Source: Clostridiales bacterium (lineage in GTDB: Bacteria > Bacillota > Clostridia > Oscillospirales > Oscillospiraceae). Taken from it: 13,113 bases of DNA. A program made the position numbers and the translations under genes. Positions 1-5,865 of this stretch are shown one piece after another. The stretch spans positions 1-13,113 of the forward strand of contig JAJQFX010000046.1 of assembly GCA_021200895.1 (NCBI GenBank). The letters run 5' to 3'. Numbering within the stretch: the stretch's first letter is position 1; each line of letters starts with the position of its first letter. The notes under the pieces are model-generated. The model was not told the origin of the DNA and did not search any database. It saw only the letters and a program-made list of their open reading frames with translations.

Positions 1-48
1 TGCAGCCGCCCCTACAAAAAAGGTAAAGATTTAGGCTTCACACTCTAG
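1..48 (+). other. Possible 3' end of an upstream reading frame, ending in tandem stops
   Basis: Frame 1 is open from the window edge to TAG at 46-48, and a second TAG follows at once (49-51). It would encode a 15-residue tail, CSRPYKKGKDLGFTL. The stretch is A-rich (a run of seven A at 16-22), unlike the GC-rich DNA that starts at about position 50. It could be the end of an unrelated gene or mobile element that replaced the 5' part of the next gene, or just noncoding DNA. I do not recognise the peptide. The call rests on composition and the open frame only. Confidence 0.15.
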
Positions 49-482
49 TAGGGGCACTGGTCTCCGGTCTGCTGATGGTGGGAAACTTCGCCTCTGGCCT
101 GATGGAGGACGGTACGTTGCCCGCCCCTGTGGTGTGGGTGATGCTGGCGCTGGACTTCTTTCTGGCGGCGCTGGCGGCGACCCTTCTCTTCCCTCCCCTG
201 TGCTATCAGCGTCAGCCCCTGGCCCAGCGGGTGCAAAAGGGCCTGACCCTGCTGGTGCAAGCCCCCCTTCGCACCCTAGGCGCTACGCTGGGTTTACTGC
301 TCTAGTGTGCCCTGTTGGGCAGCCTGTTCCCCGTCAGCGTGCCGCTGTCGGCGGCGCTGGGCTTCTGGCCCCCTGCCCTGTATGTGACCCAGCTCCTACG
401 GCCTGGCCTGCTGGAGCAGTACGGCCAGCAGGAGGTGCCGCCGGAGCGGGAACCCCCGGAAGTCGGACCCGGCCATTACACC
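45..482 (+). pseudogene. Remnant of a polytopic membrane protein, possibly YesL/DUF624-like, 5'-truncated and amber-interrupted
   Basis: In frame 3, protein-like sequence runs from about position 45 through 482. It contains hydrophobic segments (PAPVVWVMLALDFFLAALAA, then GATLGLLL, then CALLGSLFPVSVPLSAALGF) separated by short basic loops. The layout of helices around a QRVQKGLTLL..PLRTL loop resembles the C-terminal half of YesL/DUF624 membrane proteins, but that link is tentative. Two lesions are visible. An upstream in-frame TAA at 24-26 leaves no room for the N-terminal helices, and a TAG at 303-305 splits the gene between two hydrophobic stretches. There is no stop between 306 and 482, and the frame continues directly into the 483-1061 gene, so the ancestor was probably one protein. 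A sequencing error at 303 or suppression of the amber cannot be excluded, but the missing 5' end would remain. Confidence 0.45.
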
Positions 483-1061
483 ATGAGCCAGCGCACCGAG
501 ATTTGGTGGCGGCGGCATTGGGGCGTTGTTCTGGCAATCGTAGCTGTCCTCTGCCTGGGTCTGGGCGTGATTCAGACTGTGACCAGCTTCCGGGAGCCGG
601 ATGTTCAGGTGGCCTTCGTCCAAGCAGACTCTCTGCCGGACAACGTGCTCTCCGCCCTGGAGACCTCCCTTGGGAACTTGGTAGGCGATTTGAACGGCAA
701 CGGCGAAGTGGTGGTGCAGGTGAACGACTATCAGGTGGTCTTTGACGGCAGCGCCACTGACTCCGACGTGCAGACCGCAGGTTCCACCCTGCTGGTCACC
801 GATGTCGCGGGCGGGGAGAGCTGCCTGTTCATCGTGGAGGACGCTGACGGCTTCCTGGAGTTGTACGCCGACCAGATGGACACTGCCCGCACCGCCACCT
901 GGGCAGACTCTCCTATCCTCTCCGCCCTGGACGCCGGAACCTACTCCACCGTGGAGGATATTGACACCGACCTCACTGGCCAGGAACTGCTGGCGGAGTA
1001 TACTGTCCTCCCTGCGGCGGGAGCGGACAGTGATGTCCTAGCCCTGCTGCTGGGGGAGTAA
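483..1061 (+). CDS. Single-pass membrane protein of unknown function (C-terminal part of the damaged gene)
   Basis: This open frame encodes 192 residues from ATG 483. The start MSQRTEIWWRRHW is basic and is followed by one membrane helix (about residues 14-33). The remaining ~155 residues are acidic (many Asp, Glu, Thr, Val) and presumably extracytoplasmic. They include the calcium-loop-like stretch DLNGNGEV, but a single copy without the rest of a dockerin is not enough to call one. No convincing ribosome binding site precedes 483. The frame is continuous with the upstream remnant, with a TTG at 315 as another possible start after the amber stop. This suggests the segment was once the C-terminal domain of a larger membrane protein and may now be poorly translated or dead. 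I do not recognise a family with confidence. Confidence 0.5.
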   Translation: MSQRTEIWWRRHWGVVLAIVAVLCLGLGVIQTVTSFREPDVQVAFVQADSLPDNVLSALETSLGNLVGDLNGNGEVVVQVNDYQVVFDGSATDSDVQTAGSTLLVTDVAGGESCLFIVEDADGFLELYADQMDTARTATWADSPILSALDAGTYSTVEDIDTDLTGQELLAEYTVLPAAGADSDVLALLLGE

Positions 1062-1193
1062 TGTACCACCTGCGGAACTGTACCGGGTGCTCCGGGGACG
1101 CTGTGCTGCGCTCGCTTTCCTGTCAAATATATCTACTTTACAGCAGCAGTGCATCCTCGCAACGTTCTATCTATCCAAGCTGCTTAACGTATC

Positions 1194-1248
1194 AAAAACC
1201 TCCTGCGTTGACTTTGTTTCATTTCCGGTCAACGTTAGGAGGCTTTTT
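1194..1248 (+). terminator. Strong rho-independent terminator, probably bidirectional
   Basis: The arms at 1194-1212 and 1228-1248 pair as AAAAACCTCCTGCGTTGAC with GTCAACGTTAGGAGGCTTTTT, nearly complementary across about 17 bp, with a 15-nt loop. Five T follow the stem on the + strand and five A precede it, so it could stop transcription from either side. It lies 133 nt after the 483-1061 frame and insulates it from the next operon. The rest of the 1062-1341 gap shows no gene that I can support. Confidence 0.85.
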
Positions 1249-1341
1249 CGGCTTGACAGGGAATTGCATGGGGTCCCTGCCTGATGCCTGTCACCAGTGC
1301 TGACGCTGACGCAAACCTGTATTTCGTATGCCAACAACATA

Positions 1342-1369
1342 TTGACTTTGGCAACCTTTGTTTTATAAT
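1342..1369 (+). promoter_or_regulatory. Sigma-A promoter of the metallopeptidase-PARG-nicotinamidase operon
   Basis: TTGACT at 1342-1347 and a perfect TATAAT at 1364-1369 are separated by 16 bp. Transcription should start near 1376, giving a leader of about 35 nt before the ATG at 1412. No operator-like palindrome is obvious around it. Confidence 0.8.
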
Positions 1370-1411
1370 AAGAGTGAGGTCATAATCATACATCAAAGCC
1401 GAGGTGAGAAA

Positions 1412-3469
1412 ATGTCATTCCAGCTTCGAGCATCCATCCGTTCTATCCTGGCCGCTGCAGCCTTTCTGTGCTGCACCGGGTGCGGGCAGGCCGCCGGTTC
1501 CGACCCGACAAGTGCAGCGGCCTATGAATCCTCCGCATCTATCGCTGCGGAATCTGTGGCGCAGCCGGAGGCGTCCCCCGAACCGCAGGCAGAGGTACAG
1601 CCCTGGGAACCGGAGCAGGCTGTCACCATTCTGTCCTCATTTTCCGCTTCCGCAGTGCCTTCCATGGCAGACCTGGGGGATGGACGTGTGTTCTGCTGCT
1701 GGACGGACTTCGCCACAGACGGTGAGGACTGCGGCACCGGCGTCTGCATCGTTGACCTGGCCGCTGATGCAGTGGAGGACTTCGCCTTGTTCGACCAATA
1801 TCTGGAATATGAACGGATGTTTTCAGACGGCAGCGCCCTCTTTGTCTCCTATACGGAGGACTGCTTCTACCTGATGGATGAGACGTTTACCCTCACAAAG
1901 CTGGATACCCCCAACACAGACGGGCAGTTCTCCGCTGACCGCAGTTTGTACTACTACGATAAGGACGGCTTCCTGTATGCGCTGAACCTTGCCACCGGCG
2001 TGGAAACCTGCATTCCGCTGGAGTACGATTTCCGCCTCGCCTCTCTGAGCAGCATCGATGCGGACGAGGATTATTTGTTCTGCTGGGTGCGGACATCGCT
2101 GTATTCCTACGACCAGTGCATGGCCCTGGTAGACGCGGCAAGCGGCAATGTGCTGCTGTTAGACCCGAACCTGTCTGATGTTGCTTGTGTCGACGGCTCC
2201 TTTTGCAGCCTGGAATGGGTGCCTGACACCGAGGATTGCCAGCTGTTTTACGGGGCGTTGGAAGGAGATGAACCGCTGCATCGCTATACCATCTCGGCGG
2301 CAGAAGGCACATACTTTGACATGACGCTGCTCCCCTTTTCTGACTACGCCTTCTCCACGACTTACACCTGGACGGAGGACAATGTAGAGGCGGAGGAAGT
2401 CAGCAGCCTGCTTTACCGCAGGAATGCGGACGGCAGCGTGGAGGTCGCAGACCTGGAGGAAGCGGGGTTGCAGTACACGCCTTATTCCTTCGTATACCTG
2501 GCGGAGCAAAACCTGATTGCCGTCGGCTTTTACGCTGACGACGGCAGCCGCATGGCAGTTTTAGACCCGGAGCAGTTGACCTTCTCCCCTGCCGGACAGG
2601 CGGAAGAGGTCAGCGCGGCGGAGCACATTGACAGCGAGACTCTGGCAGCCTATCAAGCCGAACTCGCTCCCGTTATTCTGCCCGATACGATGTCTGACGC
2701 ACGGGCCAAGGCGGACAAACTAGAGGAAACCTACAGCGTTCATATCCTACTGGGCGCTCAGTGCGCAGGGGCCTGCGACGCTTCCGAGTTCGACGTGACG
2801 ACCACGGACGAAATCGGTCTGGCGGATGAGTGCGCCGATGTGCTGGCTGCCCTGGACGAGCTGGAATCTGCGCTGGTTCTGTATCCGTCAGATTTCTTCG
2901 CCCAGTTCCAGACCGAAACAGGGGAGGACGGTGTCTACTTCTTGCTGACCGGCGCCATCGGCAGCGACCGGAATATGGATGTAGCCGGATTCGAGTACGG
3001 CATGGAAGGCCGGGAATACATCTGCGTAGACATCACCGAACCGAGTTACGCCTTACAGCAAAATTTCTGCCACGAGCTATGGCACGCGACAGAAAACAAA
3101 ATCTTTGACACTGATTTTTACGGATTTTATGACGGCTCCTGGGACGCCTGCAGCCCTGATGGGTTTGAATATTACTACTCCTATGATTACCTGGACTATG
3201 CCGGAGATGCCCAGGCATACACCTACTTTGGCGGTGCAGAGGAGGTCTACTTTGTAGACAGCTATGCCCAAAGCTATGATAAAGAGGACCGAGCCAGAAT
3301 CATGGAGTACATTATGACAGACGATGACACGGCCCAGGCCCTGATGGCATACCCCGCCATGCAACAGAAGCTGCAAATCATGTGCGACGGCATCAACGCG
3401 GCGTTTGACACGGAGGAATGGACAGATGTGCGCTGGGAACAATACCTGGACACAGCCACAAGCGATTAG
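1412..3469 (+). CDS. Secreted lipoprotein with C-terminal HExxH zinc-metallopeptidase-like domain
   Basis: The protein has 685 residues. ATG 1412 is chosen because GAGGTGAG (1401-1408) lies just upstream; the longer frame to TTG 1358 would begin inside the promoter. Residues 1-24 form a lipoprotein-type signal: basic N terminus, hydrophobic SILAAAAFLCC, then CTGC with Cys24 as the likely lipidated residue. A Ser/Ala/Pro/Glu-rich linker reaches about residue 65. Residues ~70-400 are rich in short aromatic/Asp strands, as in a beta-propeller, though I cannot assign a family. Near the C terminus HELWH (554-558) is a classic HExxH zinc and catalytic motif. A downstream SYAQSYDKEDRA segment (Glu625) could supply a third, gluzincin-like ligand; this is inference. 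The substrate is unknown and would be outside the membrane. It is the first gene of the operon, 14 nt before the PARG gene. Confidence 0.8.
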   Translation: MSFQLRASIRSILAAAAFLCCTGCGQAAGSDPTSAAAYESSASIAAESVAQPEASPEPQAEVQPWEPEQAVTILSSFSASAVPSMADLGDGRVFCCWTDFATDGEDCGTGVCIVDLAADAVEDFALFDQYLEYERMFSDGSALFVSYTEDCFYLMDETFTLTKLDTPNTDGQFSADRSLYYYDKDGFLYALNLATGVETCIPLEYDFRLASLSSIDADEDYLFCWVRTSLYSYDQCMALVDAASGNVLLLDPNLSDVACVDGSFCSLEWVPDTEDCQLFYGALEGDEPLHRYTISAAEGTYFDMTLLPFSDYAFSTTYTWTEDNVEAEEVSSLLYRRNADGSVEVADLEEAGLQYTPYSFVYLAEQNLIAVGFYADDGSRMAVLDPEQLTFSPAGQAEEVSAAEHIDSETLAAYQAELAPVILPDTMSDARAKADKLEETYSVHILLGAQCAGACDASEFDVTTTDEIGLADECADVLAALDELESALVLYPSDFFAQFQTETGEDGVYFLLTGAIGSDRNMDVAGFEYGMEGREYICVDITEPSYALQQNFCHELWHATENKIFDTDFYGFYDGSWDACSPDGFEYYYSYDYLDYAGDAQAYTYFGGAEEVYFVDSYAQSYDKEDRARIMEYIMTDDDTAQALMAYPAMQQKLQIMCDGINAAFDTEEWTDVRWEQYLDTATSD

Positions 3470-3483
3470 AAGGAGGCTCTGCG

Positions 3484-4275
3484 ATGAGCAATAACAGGAA
3501 CTACCATTGGCAAGGCAAGGGTACCCGCGCACAAATCGCCGAGGCCCGCACGAAGGAGATGGCGGAGCGCTATCGCCAGGAAATCAGCACCTGCGTTGCA
3601 AGGACGCAGGTATATCGGGGCCAGGTTCCCAGTGCAGCCTTGCAGGAATCCCCGGCCGGCTACACTGAGTTATTGGTGCCGCTGGACAGCGTATCCGCCG
3701 CCTATCAGGAACGGCATGGGAAAACCGCCATTCTGAACTTTGCCAGCTACCGGCACCCCGGCGGCGGGTTCCTCTCCGGTTCCCGGGCGCAGGAGGAGTG
3801 TCTGTGCCACGAGAGCTTTCTGTACAACGTCCTCTCCCAGTATCAGGATTACTATGCTGAGAACAGTAAAACCCTGAATCGTGCATTATATACGAACGCG
3901 GCGCTGTATAGCCCTGAGGTGATGTTTGAACACAACGGCGAAGCTGTGCCGTTTGATGTTCTGACCTGCGCCTCTCCCAATTTTGGCGTTGCAGAACGGA
4001 ATTATGATGTGACCAGAGCGGAAAACAGCGCCGCCCTCCGAAGCCGCATACGCTTCGTGCTGGACATCCTGAACGAGCAGGCCGTCAATACGGCGATCCT
4101 CGGTGCCTTTGGCTGCGGCGTGTTCTGCCAGGACGGTACAGAGGTGGCAAAGCTGTTTCGGGAGGAAGCGGCCCGCACAGTCTGGCAGGTGCCGGTGAAG
4201 CTGGTGTATGCGGTCATTGACAGCGCACGGGGCGGAAACTATCAGAAGTTCGCGGAAGTATTGCAATCAAACTAA
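3484..4275 (+). CDS. Bacterial-type poly(ADP-ribose) glycohydrolase (TIGR02452 / DUF2263, macro-like fold)
   Basis: A 263-residue cytoplasmic protein, the normal size for the TIGR02452 family of microbial PARG-like hydrolases. ATG 3484 sits 7 nt after AAGGAGG (3470-3476). The PARG signature GGG-X(6-8)-QEE is intact: Gly93-Gly94-Gly95, seven residues, then Gln103-Glu104-Glu105. The vicinal glutamates are the catalytic pair in characterised bacterial PARGs. It is preceded by ILNFASYRHPG and followed by family-typical LYTNAALYSP, CASPNFG and GAFGCGVF segments. Characterised members cleave the ribose-ribose bond of poly(ADP-ribose), releasing ADP-ribose; some related folds also remove single ADP-ribose units, so the exact substrate here is open. 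It lies between the lipoprotein and the nicotinamidase-like gene, which points to ADP-ribose/NAD metabolism. Confidence 0.92.
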   Translation: MSNNRNYHWQGKGTRAQIAEARTKEMAERYRQEISTCVARTQVYRGQVPSAALQESPAGYTELLVPLDSVSAAYQERHGKTAILNFASYRHPGGGFLSGSRAQEECLCHESFLYNVLSQYQDYYAENSKTLNRALYTNAALYSPEVMFEHNGEAVPFDVLTCASPNFGVAERNYDVTRAENSAALRSRIRFVLDILNEQAVNTAILGAFGCGVFCQDGTEVAKLFREEAARTVWQVPVKLVYAVIDSARGGNYQKFAEVLQSN

Positions 4276-4296
4276 TGCAGAAAAGGAGACTGTACG

Positions 4297-4809
4297 ATGA
4301 AGCTATTGGTTGTTGTGGATATGCAGAAGGATTTTGTAGACGGTGCGCTGGGTACTGTGGAGGCAGTAGCCATTGTCCCCAAGGTGCAGGAAAAAGTCCT
4401 GGCCCGCCAGGCGGCGGGCTGGACGGTGGTATTCACTCGGGACACCCATACGGAGCAGTACCTAGACACCCAGGAGGGCCGGAATTTGCCGGTGCCACAC
4501 TGCATTCAGGGAACGCCCGGCTGGGAAATCATCCCGGAGCTGCCCACTCAGGGCTGCAAGGTGCTGGATAAGCCCTCCTTCGGCTCCCTGGCGCTGGCCC
4601 AGTATGCCGCCAATTTGGAGGGACTGGAGGAAATTGAGCTGGTCGGACTTTGCACAGACATCTGCGTCATTTCCAATGCGCTGCTGCTCAAGGCCGCCGT
4701 CCCGGAGGTGCCGATCCGCGTGGATGCCGCCTGCTGCGCCGGGGTCACTCCCGCCAGCCACGCCAATGCCCTGCGCGCCATGGAAACGTGCCAAATCAAG
4801 GTGCAATGA
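4297..4809 (+). CDS. Nicotinamidase-like cysteine hydrolase (isochorismatase superfamily)
   Basis: A 170-residue cytoplasmic enzyme; ATG 4297 follows AAAAGGAGA (4281-4289). The superfamily triad is present: Asp8 in VVVDMQKDF, Lys92 in LDKPSFGS and Cys123 in GLCTDICV. Metal-site residues expected in PncA appear as Asp49 and His51 (RDTH) and His68 (VPHC). The second histidine of the classical D-x-H-x5-H site is absent (Asp57 is there instead), as I recall for many clostridial relatives. PncA-type enzymes convert nicotinamide to nicotinate for NAD salvage, which fits the PARG neighbour, because ADP-ribosyl transfer from NAD frees nicotinamide. Other amide substrates are possible in this superfamily, so no gene symbol is given. 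It is the last gene of the operon, 21 nt after the PARG stop. Confidence 0.87.
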   Translation: MKLLVVVDMQKDFVDGALGTVEAVAIVPKVQEKVLARQAAGWTVVFTRDTHTEQYLDTQEGRNLPVPHCIQGTPGWEIIPELPTQGCKVLDKPSFGSLALAQYAANLEGLEEIELVGLCTDICVISNALLLKAAVPEVPIRVDAACCAGVTPASHANALRAMETCQIKVQ

Positions 4810-4847
4810 ATCCCGGCGCATCATCATTTACAAGTTTATCAACAACG

Positions 4848-4882
4848 CTACCAGCCCTTTCTGGGGGCTGGCAGTCTTTTTT
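4848..4882 (+). terminator. Rho-independent terminator ending the PARG-nicotinamidase operon
   Basis: CCAGCCC (4851-4857) pairs with GGGCTGG (4865-4871) around a 7-nt loop, with two more outer pairs (CT with AG) across one mismatch. TCTTTTTT (4875-4882) follows. It separates the + strand operon from the convergent acetyltransferase gene. Confidence 0.88.
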
Positions 4883-4901
4883 GCGCAAACGCTCTGATTT
4901 T

Positions 4902-5312
4902 CTATCGCTTGTCCTCAAAATTGCAGATTTGCATGGCGACGCCATCCTCCATCACCTGAAAGCCGAAACGCTGATAGAAGGCGGCGTTTTTGCGTTCCTC
5001 CGGCATGATTTCGATGTAAAGGTAGTGTTTGTACTTTTCCCTGACCAGCTCGACCATATGCCCCGCAATGCCCTGGTGCTGATAGTCTGGATGCACCAGT
5101 ACATAGTGCATATAGGCCACCAGCTCGCTGTCGTCCAGCACCCGCGCCAGCCCCACCAGCGTATCGCCGTCCCAGGCGGTGATGACGGTGGAGGAGTACA
5201 TCAGCGCCTTATGCAGCCTTGCGGGATATTGGCCGGACACCCAGCCCACGGACAGGAACAGGGCCTGCACCTGCTTGGCTGTGAAGTTCTTCTCTTCTGC
5301 GTAGGTAATCAT
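4902..5312 (-). CDS. GNAT-family N-acetyltransferase
   Basis: A 136-residue protein with the GNAT layout. The strand TVITAWDGDTLVGLARVLDD (about 42-61) comes first. Then VLVHPDYQHQGIAG (71-84) carries the acetyl-CoA pyrophosphate-binding Q/R-x-x-G-x-A/G loop (QHQGIAG, 78-84). Last is the family-typical NAAFYQRFGF (109-118). It transfers an acetyl group from acetyl-CoA to an amine; the acceptor cannot be read from the sequence. The ATG at 5312 has AAGGAGAG a few bases upstream and an extended -10 promoter about 70 bp upstream, so it is a single-gene unit, convergent with the nicotinamidase-like gene. Confidence 0.88.
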   Translation of the reverse strand: MITYAEEKNFTAKQVQALFLSVGWVSGQYPARLHKALMYSSTVITAWDGDTLVGLARVLDDSELVAYMHYVLVHPDYQHQGIAGHMVELVREKYKHYLYIEIMPEERKNAAFYQRFGFQVMEDGVAMQICNFEDKR

Positions 5313-5382
5313 AAAATTCTCTCCTTAGGAATGATGGTCGCAGTTCCGGCAGGAGACGGGTTCCCGCCGCCTGCCAGCGTGT

Positions 5383-5411
5383 AGTATAGCAGAGATGCCG
5401 GAAGATGGCAA
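5383..5411 (-). promoter_or_regulatory. Extended -10 sigma-A promoter of the acetyltransferase gene, with a 5' hairpin
   Basis: On the minus strand TTGCCA (5406-5411), a 17-bp spacer ending TGC, and TATACT (5383-5388) make a good extended -10 promoter. The predicted start near 5376 places a hairpin (GGCAGG 5348-5353 with CCTGCC 5370-5375, further pairing inside) at the very 5' end of the mRNA, well before the ribosome binding site. The rest of 5412-5529 holds nothing I can identify. Confidence 0.68.
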
Positions 5412-5529
5412 GGCAGGCGCAAGATTTTCCTCTGCGTCAATCACAAGAAAAAGTTGATTTTTATGGGTTAGCCCACCACTTTGCGCACAAACAGGCCAAT
5501 CTTTCCGATATGTCCTTTCCCTTCCCCGC

Positions 5530-5564
5530 AAAAAGAGCCTGCATCCGGTTTCCCGGACGCAGGC
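5530..5564 (-). terminator. Rho-independent terminator of the ABC exporter / EutN-like operon
   Basis: On the minus strand a 12-bp stem with one mismatch (5553-5564 with 5537-5548) closes a GAAA tetraloop and runs into TCTTTTT (5530-5536). It lies 23 nt after the EutN-like stop codon. Confidence 0.88.
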
Positions 5565-5587
5565 CCATAACCTTTTATCTTCGCTCT

Positions 5588-5818
5588 CTATTTTAACACA
5601 GCCACCACCACGGCATCCCAGGGGCAGTTCGTCCCGAACAGGGCGGCGGCAGCGGGCCGCTCGCCCAGCACCACCCGGTCCCCCGGCTGGCAGCCCAGGG
5701 TGTCCATCGCCACCAGCTCGCCGCCCTGGGGATGGTGGGCCGCCAGCAGGGCGGCCCCTTCGGGCAGGGGTACGCTCCGGGCCAGAGGCAGCGCCCTGGT
5801 CACCTGCGAGAGTATCAT
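5588..5818 (-). CDS. EutN/CcmL-like small protein (bacterial microcompartment vertex family)
   Basis: A protein of 76 residues if started at ATG 5818. That start is chosen because AAGGAGG lies 7 nt upstream; the ATG two codons earlier is too close to it, and the frame back to 5863 overlaps the ABC gene's end region without a site. The C-terminal half follows the EutN/CcmL pattern: ELVAMDTLGCQPGDRVVL (A-x-D-x-x-G-x-x-x-G-D-x-V-L), then NCPWDAVVVAVLK, matching the PVDxxVxxIV end with Trp in place of Val. Family members are usually about 80-100 residues and form pentamers at microcompartment corners. Here it is the third gene of an ABC exporter operon, 47 nt after the transporter stop, with no other shell gene in view. 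It may be a repurposed small beta-barrel pentamer. Confidence 0.6.
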   Translation of the reverse strand: MILSQVTRALPLARSVPLPEGAALLAAHHPQGGELVAMDTLGCQPGDRVVLGERPAAAALFGTNCPWDAVVVAVLK

Positions 5819-5865
5819 GGTCATTCCTCCTTGCACGGAGGTAGTTTTGCCATGATTCTCCACCC

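Noticed and set aside
134..745. Plus-strand frame of 203 codons overlapping the damaged membrane-protein gene
   Set aside because: The product is Gly/Pro/Arg/Ala-rich and has no hydrophobic pattern; frame 3 carries the membrane segments and continues into the downstream open frame.
1256..1292. Nested inverted repeat (CAGGGA/TCCCTG, GACAGG/CCTGTC) downstream of the 1194-1248 terminator
   Set aside because: There is no T-run and no position relative to the promoter that would suggest an operator; too short to separate from chance.
1358..1411. Earlier TTG start for the lipoprotein gene
   Set aside because: It would place the start inside the promoter, upstream of the transcription start, and would hide the lipoprotein signal.
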